Assembly: GCF_009363075.1 (NCBI RefSeq)
Contig: NZ_CP045293.1
Span: forward strand, 4,030,001-4,094,000
From: Paenibacillus guangzhouensis
Lineage (GTDB): Bacteria; Bacillota; Bacilli; Paenibacillales; Paenibacillaceae
Reading direction: 5' to 3'
DNA length: 64,000 nt
Below the pieces are notes generated by a model. It saw nothing but the letters and a program-made list of their open reading frames with translations. It was not told where the DNA came from and did not search any database. The translations under genes were made by a program, and so were the position numbers. This document shows positions 1 to 7,856 of the stretch, piece after piece (the first letter of the stretch is position 1; each line of letters opens with the position of its first letter).

Positions 1-576
1 CCGATCGATGGAGCTTCGAAACACGCGCGGGCCGCTAATATGAGCAATCCGTGTATGGCCTAATTCAATCAAATATTTGGTTGCATCATACCCGCCCTGA
101 TCATTATCAACGATGACACTGGAGACCGACGGCGTGTTCAACTGGTTATCGACGAGCACGAAGGGAAGCTTCCGCTTCTTCAATTCCGTCACGTAATCAA
201 GTTCATGGATCGGAGAGAGGATAATGAGGCCATCGACTCGCTCCTCTTGAATCAAGTAAGGATTCTTGTCATCCTTATCCTTGGATACAGACAGCACCAG
301 GAAATAGCCATGCGTTTCTAATTCTGAAGTAATCTCATGCATAATTTCATCCAGAAAAGAGTCATGCAGTGTTGTTGCAATGAGACCCACGATGCGCGTC
401 TTCCCCCGGGCAAGCGTCCTAGCCGCCGCATTCGGAACATAATCCAGCTCTTTGACTGCATCGAGCACCCTTTGCCGATTTTTCTCACGAACAGAAGGTG
501 AATTATTCAGAACCCGGGATACCGTGACCACGGATAAACCCGATTTTTTTGCCACATCAAAAATACTGACCTTCAT
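1..576 (-). CDS. LacI/GalR-family transcriptional regulator (C-terminus beyond window)
   Basis: Read from the ATG at 576 down to the window edge, the protein opens with a LacI-type helix-turn-helix (DVAKKSGLSVVTVSRVLN, about residues 7-24). It continues into a periplasmic-binding-protein-like sensor domain (GLIATTLHDSF, then VDGLIILSP). About 192 residues are visible of the roughly 330 usual for the family, so the effector-binding C-terminus is missing only because the window starts here. It lies directly upstream of, and on the same strand as, a sugar-binding protein and two permeases. By inference it represses that importer in the absence of a sugar ligand, through the inverted operators at 3781-3948. 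The sugar cannot be named from sequence. Confidence 0.93.
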   Translation of the reverse strand, partial: MKVSIFDVAKKSGLSVVTVSRVLNNSPSVREKNRQRVLDAVKELDYVPNAAARTLARGKTRIVGLIATTLHDSFLDEIMHEITSELETHGYFLVLSVSKDKDDKNPYLIQEERVDGLIILSPIHELDYVTELKKRKLPFVLVDNQLNTPSVSSVIVDNDQGGYDATKYLIELGHTRIAHISGPRVFRSSIDR

Positions 577-608
577 CCCGCTTCTCTCCACCCACCATAG
601 GGCAACCC

Positions 609-1964
609 CTATTTATTCAGACGCTCCAACAATTTCGTAATTTTTTCTTGGATGCCAGGCAGCGCCGCTTCCACCTTCTGATCTCCATTCTGAACGGACT
701 GGAATTCATTGATGAGCAACTCGTTCAACTGCGAATAATTCGAGATCAGATGGTTATAAGATTCGACACCATATTTATTAGCACCTTCATACACTTGCTT
801 AATAACCTGAGGATCAACGCCCTCAAAGCTATTATAATATTTCTCCTTGGCATTGTCATTGACTGGAGGCGTACCGCCACTGAGCTCGATTGACTTTTCC
901 TGCACATCTGTCGTCAGCATATATTTAATGAACTCATACGCCTCTTTGGGATGCTTCGAATCTTTCAAGACGAACAATGGGTCGACATAGAGTACGCTTC
1001 GCACATCTGGATTTCCGCCAATTGGAACCGCAGCGACACCAACTTTGAAATTAAAGTCCTTCTGGCTTGCGAGACTCCACGAACCGACGACCGACATCCC
1101 GATTTTTCCGGAGAGGAACGGATCTCCGAATTGGCCGGCTACCGCTTTGGAGAAAGCAGGAGGCGGAGATACCTTCTGATCCCAGATCAACCCGATCCAT
1201 TTCTGGTAGGCCGCAATCGCTTCCGGAGAGCCGAAGTATGTCTCACTTGGTTTGCCTCCATTGGTCCATGCATCATCAGAGTACACTTTGGCACCGAAGT
1301 AAGCCGGGCGCATATCCAGCTCACCCCATCCAAAATCAACACCATATTGCGTCTTCGTGATGTCATCGCTAACCACTGTTAACTTCTTCGCAATCTCTAC
1401 CATTTTATCGAACGTCCAGCTCTTATCTTCATAATCCGATGGCGGATACGGTACGCCGGCCTGGTCGAACATATCCTTGTTATACAACATTAACGTTACG
1501 TAGTTGTTCGAAGGAATACCATAGGTCTTTCCGTCTACTTTATAGATGTTCATCAATTGTTCTTGAATGCCGTAATCGGATGCTTTGAAGTTATCTGTCT
1601 TCATAATGTCCGTAAGATCCGTCAGTAGTCCCTTATTGTAATACTCCATGAAGCCGCCGTAGCCGAAGTGGGATGTAATGTCAGGCGATTTTTTGGCAGC
1701 GATGTTCGCTTGCAGCTTAGAGTCGAATTGCTCGTATGGCGCTTTATCGACCTTCACTTTAATATTCGGGTGTTTGCTCTCGAAATCCGGAATCAGCTTC
1801 TCTACGAACGTGCGGTCCGGTGAATCAATCGTATAATACGTAATCGTGACCGGATCCGAGCTGCTTCCTTCCGAAGATCCTCCTTTCCCGCATGCTGACA
1901 AGAAGAGCGTGAGCAGCATGGATGTTGCAAGTAGAACCAACCACATTTTACGACCGTGTTTCAT
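609..1964 (-). CDS. Sugar ABC transporter substrate-binding lipoprotein (family 1 type)
   Basis: A 451-residue extracellular solute-binding protein. I start it at the ATG at 1964 because a GGGGG ribosome site lies just upstream; the longer frame would add 11 residues without one. The N-terminus is a lipoprotein signal peptide: basic MKHGRK, a hydrophobic run, then the lipobox LSAC with the lipidated Cys at about residue 25. A Gly/Ser-rich linker follows, then a MalE/UgpB-like domain (SPDRTFVEKLIPDFESKHP; ITSHFGYGGFMEYYNKGLL). It is membrane-anchored on the outer face and delivers a carbohydrate to the permeases encoded at 2016-3745. No ATPase gene accompanies it, as is common for Firmicutes importers served by a shared MsmX/MsiK-type ATPase. 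The ligand is unknown. Confidence 0.92.
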   Translation of the reverse strand: MKHGRKMWLVLLATSMLLTLFLSACGKGGSSEGSSSDPVTITYYTIDSPDRTFVEKLIPDFESKHPNIKVKVDKAPYEQFDSKLQANIAAKKSPDITSHFGYGGFMEYYNKGLLTDLTDIMKTDNFKASDYGIQEQLMNIYKVDGKTYGIPSNNYVTLMLYNKDMFDQAGVPYPPSDYEDKSWTFDKMVEIAKKLTVVSDDITKTQYGVDFGWGELDMRPAYFGAKVYSDDAWTNGGKPSETYFGSPEAIAAYQKWIGLIWDQKVSPPPAFSKAVAGQFGDPFLSGKIGMSVVGSWSLASQKDFNFKVGVAAVPIGGNPDVRSVLYVDPLFVLKDSKHPKEAYEFIKYMLTTDVQEKSIELSGGTPPVNDNAKEKYYNSFEGVDPQVIKQVYEGANKYGVESYNHLISNYSQLNELLINEFQSVQNGDQKVEAALPGIQEKITKLLERLNK

Positions 1965-2015
1965 TCTGATATCCCCCTTAACAATGTGAATATACATTAA
2001 TTAATCGCAGAACGA

Positions 2016-2855
2016 TTACTTAATACCTGTAAGTACAATCCCTTCCGTAAAGCGCTTCTGAGCGACGGCGAACAACGCTACGACAGGAATCACCGCCATA
2101 ATCGCTGCACACATGAGCAGGTTCCAAGGGGCAATGCGGAATTTGGATGAGATCATGGCCGCCATCCCGATCGGCAGCGTGAATTTCTCCTGCGAATTCA
2201 AATACAAGACCGGTGCCAAGAGATCATTCCAACTCCATACGAAAGAGAAGATTGCGACCGTCGCTAGCGCAGGGCCTGAGAGCGGCAAGGCGATGCTCGT
2301 GAACATTCGAATCACCGACGCGCCGTCGATTTTCCCGGAATCATACAGCTCATTCGGAAGCGTATTGAAGAACTGCCGCAATAAGAAGATCTGATACGCG
2401 GACCCAAAAAAAGCAGGTACAATCAATGGTAAGAACGTATCCATCCAATCCAGCTCCGAGAACAATAGAAATTGCGGAATCATAATGGCCGGATAAGGCA
2501 GCATCATCGTCGAGATCATGAGCATGAACATCAAATTTCGCCCTTTGCCACGATACCGGGAGAACCCATAGGCAACGACAGCCGACGAGAAAACGGTTCC
2601 AATAACAGTAAACACAGCAATAATGATACTGTTCTGATACAACACGCCGAACTTAATCTCATCATTCGTGAACAATTCCTTGAAGTTCGCCCATTGAAAA
2701 GATTGTGGAATCCACGTTGGAGGAAAGAGCAGCATTTCGCTCTTCGTCTTAAGCGACGTCGAGATCATAAAGAAGATGGGCGAGATCATCGCGGCTGTAC
2801 ATACGATTAGAATGAGAAAAGCGAGCCCGCGGCTGATGAAATGTTTGTTCATCAT
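2016..2855 (-). CDS. Carbohydrate ABC transporter permease, MalG/UgpE-like
   Basis: A 279-residue integral membrane protein with about six predicted helices. The first follows the short N-terminus (FISRGLAFLILIVCTAAMI). The cytoplasmic coupling loop has the permease EAA-type motif (LYDSGKIDGASVIRMFTSIA, followed by LPLSGP), through which the ATPase drives transport. Length and layout match the MalG half of binding-protein-dependent sugar importers. Its start overlaps the end of the upstream permease by 4 bases, so the two are translationally coupled. With the binding protein it forms one importer, and the energizing ATPase must be encoded elsewhere. Confidence 0.93.
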   Translation of the reverse strand: MMNKHFISRGLAFLILIVCTAAMISPIFFMISTSLKTKSEMLLFPPTWIPQSFQWANFKELFTNDEIKFGVLYQNSIIIAVFTVIGTVFSSAVVAYGFSRYRGKGRNLMFMLMISTMMLPYPAIMIPQFLLFSELDWMDTFLPLIVPAFFGSAYQIFLLRQFFNTLPNELYDSGKIDGASVIRMFTSIALPLSGPALATVAIFSFVWSWNDLLAPVLYLNSQEKFTLPIGMAAMISSKFRIAPWNLLMCAAIMAVIPVVALFAVAQKRFTEGIVLTGIK

Positions 2856-3745
2856 GATTCTTTGCCCCCCTCATAGTACACATAGCGGTTGGATGTCTTC
2901 ATGATGATGTACGTGATGATCAACACGGCAATGAGGAGCAGCCATGCCATAGCGGAAGCGTAACCTAAACGGAAGTTCTTAAAGGCTGATTCGTATAAGT
3001 GGTAGACATAAAATCTCGTGGAGTAATTCGGACCGCCTTGGGTCATTACATAGGCTGGAGTAAACACTTGGAAGGATTCAATAATGGCCATAATTAATTG
3101 AAATAAGAAGATCGGAGAAATCATCGGGAACGTTACATTCCAGAATGTGGACCATCGGCTTGCGCCATCTAGTCTAGCCGCTTCCAGCAAGCTTGCCGGC
3201 ACGCCTTGCAGTGCTGCGAGGAAGATCAACATCCCTGCGCCCATTCCCCAGAAGGACATAATGATCAGCGCCCATAAGGCAAGATGTTCATCCAAGAACC
3301 AGAGCTGCGGCTTCACACCGAACCAAGATAAGATGTAGTTAAAAAAACCGATCTGAGGATTGAAAATCCAGAACCAGAGCAATGACATCGATACCCCGGA
3401 CACCATACTCGGAAAATACATCGCCGTTCGGAAGAAGCCTTGGGCAGGTATTTTCTGATTGATTAACATCGCGAAGATCAGCGATAGGATCAAGGTAAGC
3501 GGCACACTGATAATCGTGTACTTGAAGGTCACCCAGATCGATTTGTAGAACAATTCGTCTTGGAATAGTTCTTGATAGTTCGCAAGACCAACGAACTTCG
3601 GCGAGCTGATAATGTCATAATCCGTAAAACTGTATACCAGTGATGCTCCAATTGGGTATAATGCAAAGATAAGAAATCCGAGAAGCCACGGCATAATAAA
3701 GAGATAGAAATAGAAATTCTCTCTGCCGGTTGCGGATAATTTCAT
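2852..3745 (-). CDS. Carbohydrate ABC transporter permease, MalF/UgpA-like
   Basis: A 297-residue membrane protein, the MalF-type partner of the permease encoded downstream. The N-terminus leads into a first helix (YLFIMPWLLGFLIFALYPIG). A periplasmic segment follows with the typical SFTDYDIISSPKFVGLANY pattern, and the coupling loop carries EAARLDGASRWSTFWNVTFP. It is the first transporter gene of the transcript: nearly 350 bases of regulatory DNA precede it, and the permease and binding-protein genes follow closely. The order permease, permease, binding protein (with the regulator last) means the LacI gene probably belongs to the same transcript. Substrate specificity cannot be read from the sequence. 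Confidence 0.92.
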   Translation of the reverse strand: MKLSATGRENFYFYLFIMPWLLGFLIFALYPIGASLVYSFTDYDIISSPKFVGLANYQELFQDELFYKSIWVTFKYTIISVPLTLILSLIFAMLINQKIPAQGFFRTAMYFPSMVSGVSMSLLWFWIFNPQIGFFNYILSWFGVKPQLWFLDEHLALWALIIMSFWGMGAGMLIFLAALQGVPASLLEAARLDGASRWSTFWNVTFPMISPIFLFQLIMAIIESFQVFTPAYVMTQGGPNYSTRFYVYHLYESAFKNFRLGYASAMAWLLLIAVLIITYIIMKTSNRYVYYEGGKES

Positions 3746-3780
3746 CCTGCCACCCTCCCCCTTTTTATTTTTAATGCCAC

Positions 3781-3803
3781 CAAAATTAAAGGGCTTTAAC
3801 TTT
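3781..3803. promoter_or_regulatory. Operator-like inverted repeat, copy 1 (LacI-type)
   Basis: The core TTAAAGGGCTTTAA (3786-3799) has 6-base inverted arms around a 2-base centre, the architecture of LacI-family operators. A third half-site-like CTTTAACTT lies at 3819-3827. The site is 36 bases upstream of the first permease gene, suitably placed to block transcription of the importer. Assignment to the neighbouring LacI protein is inference. Confidence 0.6.
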
Positions 3804-3925
3804 CAGATACAAAAAAACCTTTAACTTCTAGGGTGACACAGCAGACACCATACCTTAAATCCATTGAATCTATTATTAGATACAAGATTTATTGAATCTA
3901 GCGATTCGTGCTGTGTATGTATCCC

Positions 3926-3948
3926 AAAGTTAAAGGGCTTTAATTTTG
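3926..3948. promoter_or_regulatory. Operator-like inverted repeat, copy 2 (inverted orientation)
   Basis: Core TTAAAGGGCTTTAA at 3930-3943. Read on the opposite strand, the full 23 bases match copy 1 except for the two central bases (GG against CC). The flanks as well as the arms are conserved, in mirror orientation, with the centres 144 bases apart. That spacing could allow a tetrameric or looped repressor complex across the importer promoter. It also lies about 140 bases upstream of the divergent YbjQ-like gene, so an effect there is possible. Confidence 0.6.
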
Positions 3949-4087
3949 ATGTATATCGTTAATATATCACGAATGGATAAAATTTCAATATCTATTTTTA
4001 TTTTTTAAAAAGTGAACTTTTTTAATGATCATACGTAATATTAATGAATGACTCAGTGAAACATACATAACAAAAGGAGCTGGTTAC

Positions 4088-4411
4088 ATGATCGTTGTAA
4101 CAACAGAACATATTGCAGGACACGAAGTTGTTGAAGTTCTCGGTCCCACATTCGGCGTCGTTGTGCGTGCACGGGGGATCGGTGGGGATATTATGGCATC
4201 GTTAAAAGGACTCGTCGGTGGAGAAATCAAACAATATACGCAAATGATTGAAGATGCTCGTCGCCAAGCGATGGATCGGATGGTGCAGAATGCCCATGCG
4301 ATGGGGGCTGACGCGATCGTCATGATGCGGTTCGACAGCGGCGAAGTTGCACAGAATATGAGTGAAATCGTGGCCTATGGGACAGCGGTTAAAGTGAGAA
4401 GAACATCATGA
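4088..4411 (+). CDS. YbjQ/UPF0145 family protein
   Basis: A 107-residue protein of the YbjQ (UPF0145) family, preceded by AAAGGAG ending 8 bases upstream. Family features visible are an N-terminal beta strand (IVVTTEHIAGHEVVEVLGPT), a central amphipathic helix (EIKQYTQMIEDARRQAMDRM) and a C-terminal block with ADAIVMMRFDSGEVAQN. Members form pentamers with a dodecin- or heavy-metal-binding-like fold, but no enzymatic role is established. No signal peptide is seen, so it is presumably cytosolic. Its stop overlaps the start of the next gene (ATGA), so the two are coupled. Confidence 0.9.
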   Translation: MIVVTTEHIAGHEVVEVLGPTFGVVVRARGIGGDIMASLKGLVGGEIKQYTQMIEDARRQAMDRMVQNAHAMGADAIVMMRFDSGEVAQNMSEIVAYGTAVKVRRTS

Positions 4412-4653
4412 TGTGGCTCTTCGGCTACGGAGGGCTTCAAATCCTGATTTTCCTGGTCCTCTTGTGGCTGAGCTGGGCATACTATGATAAACGTTACCGC
4501 AACAGATCCCCTCAAGACAAAAGCCCGCTCTATTCCGGGGACTTTATCAAAACCAATGAAATCTTCGTCGACCCGAAGGACGGCCTAACTTACCAGGTTT
4601 ATTATAATCCGAAGACCGGCGAACGTGAATATGTTGTCATCAACGATAAATAA
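4408..4653 (+). CDS. Small single-pass membrane protein of unknown function
   Basis: An 81-residue protein overlapping the YbjQ-like gene by 4 bases. Residues 7-27 form one hydrophobic helix (GGLQILIFLVLLWLSWAYYD). A basic stretch (KRYRNRS) follows, then a soluble tail with repeated Tyr and a KDGLTYQVYYNPKTGEREYV hairpin-like segment. The positive-inside pattern puts the tail in the cytoplasm. I do not recognise a family. Coupling to the YbjQ-like protein suggests it could be its membrane partner, but that is inference. A clear terminator follows. Confidence 0.75.
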   Translation: MMWLFGYGGLQILIFLVLLWLSWAYYDKRYRNRSPQDKSPLYSGDFIKTNEIFVDPKDGLTYQVYYNPKTGEREYVVINDK

Positions 4654-4684
4654 TTCTGAACTCATAATTTATTAAAATCAATAA

Positions 4685-4718
4685 AAGGGAGCCGCGCGGG
4701 ATGCGGCTCCTCTTTTTT
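4685..4718 (+). terminator. Intrinsic terminator
   Basis: GGGAGCCGC and GCGGCTCC form a GC-rich stem followed by T-rich sequence (TCTTTTTT). It ends the YbjQ/small membrane protein transcript. The reverse reading starts next to the stop of the convergent metallo-hydrolase gene and could serve it less efficiently. Confidence 0.85.
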
Positions 4719-5397
4719 ATGCATTAAGGTACGATTGCAATTGATTCATCGGATGGAGCACAGCACTTCCATGGCACACTTCAAGCTGTCTTGGCTTAAG
4801 CTTCTCGACAATGCGTGCGCTGTTCATCGCTTGGTCCATATCGGCTGTGAACATCGGCATGGGCCGCTTCAACTTGCTCCCGCTGCTGTTCGAAGTGAAT
4901 AAATCACCCGCGAGCAAGATCTCATCCCCTTCATGGTAGAACACGACATGTCCTGGTGAATGCCCCGGCGCGAAATACGGCGTCACCCCACCGATCGGAA
5001 GCAATTCCCCTTGTTCATTGACTGGCAATGGCCGTACAAGCCCGCGCTTGACGTTGTATTCCAGCTTTTTGCGGCGAGGATACATGCGTTCCCCCTCCAT
5101 ATAAGGAATCTCATCCGCATAAGCATAGACTTTGGCCCCCGTCGCCTCGACGATGGCATCGATCACCCCCACATGATCACTGTGACCATGCGTTAACACA
5201 ATCGTACGAATCGGTCCCTGATTTAATTGTTTCACATGATCGAGCACCCCTTGAGCCATGCCCTTCATCCCTGCATCAACGAGGGTCCAGCCTCCTTCGG
5301 CTTCATCACGCACTAACCAGATATGCACAGGAATGAACGGAAATATCAGCCACCCTTTTCCTCTCCAGATATGTTCCGATACTTGTGTCCACTTCAT
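4717..5397 (-). CDS. MBL-fold metallo-hydrolase
   Basis: A 226-residue metallo-beta-lactamase-fold hydrolase. The first metal site is HGHSDHVG in the context TIVLTHGHSDHVGVIDA. Further ligands come from the His in YFAPGHSPGHVVFY, the Asp in ILLAGDLFTS and the C-terminal His in EVCHGSAV, the usual set for a two-zinc centre. There is no signal peptide, so it is cytosolic. The start codon lies 1 base beyond the stop of the TetR gene and its ribosome site (GGGAGAG) lies inside that gene. The two are therefore co-transcribed, and the regulator probably controls this hydrolase. The substrate is unknown; glyoxalase II-like or lactonase activities are possible. Confidence 0.92.
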   Translation of the reverse strand: MKWTQVSEHIWRGKGWLIFPFIPVHIWLVRDEAEGGWTLVDAGMKGMAQGVLDHVKQLNQGPIRTIVLTHGHSDHVGVIDAIVEATGAKVYAYADEIPYMEGERMYPRRKKLEYNVKRGLVRPLPVNEQGELLPIGGVTPYFAPGHSPGHVVFYHEGDEILLAGDLFTSNSSGSKLKRPMPMFTADMDQAMNSARIVEKLKPRQLEVCHGSAVLHPMNQLQSYLNA

Positions 5398-5398
5398 G

Positions 5399-6046
5399 TT
5401 ACTTCTCTCCCTTTTCCGTAAATTGGTGAATCATCCCTGCGAGCATGACATCCATGGTCGTATCCATGATAGGCGTAAGGCGCTCCATCAGAGCTATCGT
5501 GGCTTCTTCATGATCGATATACGTATGCACAATCCCCATTAACATGTAGAAATAAATCCGTGAACAAGTGAGGCGCTGTTCTGCAGTCAATCCGCTTGGC
5601 AAATTCGAGAGCAGTACCTCTTCAAGCAGACGATAAATATCTAGCCGCAGCTGGTTAAGCGGCAATACCGGTTCCACTTCATCCACGCGAACCGATTTCA
5701 GCGTGATAAGCACGGATGCAATGCTGCGATGCTTCAGGCAGAACGCGATCCATTTCCGGCTAAGCTGCTGTAGAACGCTACGCGGCTCATCCCCGGCGTG
5801 CAGTAATGCCGTCGCTTCTTCCTTGAACGCGGTAAGAGGTGGAATCACCAACTGATGCAGCAGGTCCTCCTTATCCTTGCAATGCATATAGATTGCCGTG
5901 TGCGAGCATCCCGCTTGCTTTGCAATTTCCCTCATCGTGACCGTCTGGAAGCCGCGCTCTTCGAACAATTCCCCGGCAGCTTGCAAGATCCGTTGTTTCG
6001 TTTCTTCTGCACGTGTACCTTTTATTTTCGATGGTGTCTGATTCAC
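5399..6046 (-). CDS. TetR/AcrR-family transcriptional regulator
   Basis: A 215-residue regulator. I use the GTG at 6046 because GAGGGGG lies 7 bases upstream. The N-terminal DNA-binding domain is typical (RILQAAGELFEERGFQTVTM, then REIAKQAGCSHTAIYMHCKD), with the recognition helix around AGCSHTAIYMHC. The C-terminal helical domain (LHAGDEPRSVLQQLSRKWIA) would bind an inducer and form the dimer. Two tandem palindrome-like sites lie 25-51 bases upstream of the start and are the probable autoregulatory operators. It is the first gene of a two-gene unit with the metallo-hydrolase. Confidence 0.93.
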   Translation of the reverse strand: MNQTPSKIKGTRAEETKQRILQAAGELFEERGFQTVTMREIAKQAGCSHTAIYMHCKDKEDLLHQLVIPPLTAFKEEATALLHAGDEPRSVLQQLSRKWIAFCLKHRSIASVLITLKSVRVDEVEPVLPLNQLRLDIYRLLEEVLLSNLPSGLTAEQRLTCSRIYFYMLMGIVHTYIDHEEATIALMERLTPIMDTTMDVMLAGMIHQFTEKGEK

Positions 6047-6070
6047 CAGTAAACCCCCTCAATTTAAAAC

Positions 6071-6098
6071 TAACCGTTGGTTACTAACCATTGGTTAC
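6071..6098. promoter_or_regulatory. Tandem TetR-type operators
   Basis: Two consecutive 14-base units, TAACCGTTGGTTAC and TAACCATTGGTTAC, differ at one base. Each contains a palindrome (TAACC..TTGGTTA). The placement immediately upstream of the TetR gene's GTG start fits autorepression. A 14-base register would let two dimers bind on adjacent faces. Confidence 0.65.
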
Positions 6099-6243
6099 AT
6101 ATTATGCGACTGACGTTATTTTGTCAACCCAACATTTAGAATTCCATGAGTGTAAGCCATAAATCCGCCACCTCCATGACCGTTTACATAGAAGCGGACA
6201 CTTTATCACAAAATAGAAAAAAACAAACGGGAGTGACTGCTGA

Positions 6244-7140
6244 ATGTCCAAGAAATCTCACATACACCGCTTACGAACCATCATGATGCTGACATGCCTG
6301 TGCCTTGCCTTCGCTTCCTGCAGCAAACCGATGGATCATCCCAAAACCTACAATGCCTCCGGCAGCTTTCACGACCAAGTGGTACTAACCGAGAAAGACG
6401 GCACTGTATGGGTCCCTGTCAAACAAGCGGTTCAATCGTTAGGTTTCCAATTGCACGAGACCAGAAACCGAACCTTGATCGGATACACCGATCCCATGTA
6501 TGAAATACAGACCGACAATTTGGAAGCGACCTCCCTCGGCTCGCCTGTTACCTTAAGCCAAGCACCTATCCGCTTAAAAGGCCGGTTGTATATGTCGACG
6601 AATGCAATGTCTGAGCTTCTGCAGACGAAAATGTATTGGAACAAAAACCAGCGCAAAATGATCATCGGGAACCTCCAAGACAAAGGACCGATCAACTCCC
6701 ATCTAAAACCACAAAGCGTTACCGGAATGCGGGCGCTTAGTAACGGGGGAGCGAACCCGGAAGCGATTATCAATTACGCGCGCAACTATCTAGGAACACC
6801 TTATGATTTTGGAGCTCAGCCCTATGCCGAATCCAAAAAATTCGACTGCTCCTCCTTCACGCAGCATGTGTTCGTGAATTTCGGCATCAATTTACCACGA
6901 CTCGCGAGGGATCAAGCCAATATGGGAACCCCCGTTACCAAGAGCAACATGGCAGCGGGCGACCTCGTCTTCTTCCGCGTCCCTGGAAGGTTCAATGACG
7001 CCAGTATCCCAGGACATGTCGGCATTTATATGGGAAATGGCAAATTCATTCATACCTGGGGGGATCCAGGTGTTCAAATCAGCGATATAACCTCCGGGCA
7101 CTGGGCAGAGAACATGTTATTTATTCGCAGAGTCTTGTAG
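6244..7140 (+). CDS. NlpC/P60 endopeptidase lipoprotein with copper-amine-oxidase-like N-domain
   Basis: A 298-residue exported peptidoglycan hydrolase, preceded by GGGAGTG. The signal peptide ends at a lipobox-like FASC, so it is probably membrane-anchored on the outer face. Residues 35-145 resemble a copper amine oxidase-like/stalk domain (VWVPVKQAVQSLGFQLHETR; LYMSTNAMSELLQ). Residues about 175-298 are NlpC/P60: the catalytic Cys202 is in KKFDCSSFTQHVF, His258 in IPGHVGIYMGNGK and a third polar residue around FIHTWG. The family cleaves the D-gamma-Glu-to-diamino-acid bond of stem peptides. It stands alone and is followed by a terminator. Confidence 0.9.
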   Translation: MSKKSHIHRLRTIMMLTCLCLAFASCSKPMDHPKTYNASGSFHDQVVLTEKDGTVWVPVKQAVQSLGFQLHETRNRTLIGYTDPMYEIQTDNLEATSLGSPVTLSQAPIRLKGRLYMSTNAMSELLQTKMYWNKNQRKMIIGNLQDKGPINSHLKPQSVTGMRALSNGGANPEAIINYARNYLGTPYDFGAQPYAESKKFDCSSFTQHVFVNFGINLPRLARDQANMGTPVTKSNMAAGDLVFFRVPGRFNDASIPGHVGIYMGNGKFIHTWGDPGVQISDITSGHWAENMLFIRRVL

Positions 7141-7157
7141 AGGTTGTTCAAAATCTA

Positions 7158-7203
7158 AAAAAAGGACATGAGCACAGCCCAAGGCTGCCTTCATGTCCTT
7201 TTC
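7158..7203 (+). terminator. Intrinsic terminator
   Basis: AAAGGACATGA and TCATGTCCTTTT form a strong stem a few bases past the NlpC/P60 gene. It is T-rich on both sides, so it could also end the convergent lipoprotein remnant. Confidence 0.8.
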
Positions 7204-7234
7204 CAATTTCCCCTGCGTATAGGGTCATCTTAAC

Positions 7235-7849
7235 CTAACCTTCGGTCGTTCTTGTTCTAATCAGGGTATCTACACGTTGCTCCATTTGATCCATATAGGC
7301 GCGAACCGCTTGAATCTCCTTCTGCTCGCCTTGATCCCTCACATACAACTGATCCTTCGTTTTCTGTAAGACAGCGAGAAACTCCTTCACCATCGTTCCG
7401 GTCACCGTATTCGCCTGTTCCTGAGCAAGCTTCTGCAGCTCTTGCTTCATTGCCGGTTGCAGCTTGAACGTCTCCCAATCGTACGTCGGCGTATTGTTCA
7501 ATCCAAGCAGCACGATGTGCAACTCATTCAAATATCGTTGTTTGATTCGATCATAGCGCGGCGACGCGGTATAGGAAGTCAAATACTTCTCCGCATGAAG
7601 AGCCCGCTGGAACAGCTCTTCACGGGGAATCACGAGTCCCGCATCTTTGGCAGCTGGTTGATTCGAGTCCTCCGCCATCAATGCGATATATGCTTGTATC
7701 GGCTTCGATACGCTCGCCTGGAACGACTTCAGTGCTTCGAAATCCACGACAGGGAAAATCATTCCCTCAGCGGATTCCAGCTTATATTTCCCTTTGAACA
7801 GGCTCGTTGCTATGAACGTTTTTGTCAAATCCACGTATTTACTAATCAA
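7235..7849 (-). pseudogene. 3' fragment of lipoprotein gene split by an IS110-type element
   Basis: An open frame of 204 codons whose only available start (TTG at 7849) lies right at the element's edge and has no ribosome site. The sequence is hydrophilic and helical (IQAYIALMAEDSNQPAAKDA; LFQRALHAEKYLTSY; LNELHIVLLGLNNTPTYDWE), with no signal peptide. The 5' half (signal peptide, lipobox and linker) lies beyond the insertion at 9306-9761 on the same strand. Together they would encode a lipoprotein of about 360 residues of a type I associate with Paenibacillus. Its function is unknown. The C-terminal half is unlikely to be translated or exported now. Confidence 0.75.
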
Positions 7850-7851
7850 AT
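7847..7851. repeat. CAAAT flanking repeat, right side of IS
   Basis: CAAAT here and at 9301-9305 bracket the element and may represent the recombination core or a short target duplication. Removing one copy and the element joins the two lipoprotein halves with a one-base frame discrepancy. The exact boundary is therefore uncertain by several bases. Confidence 0.4.
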
Positions 7852-7856
7852 GTCTT

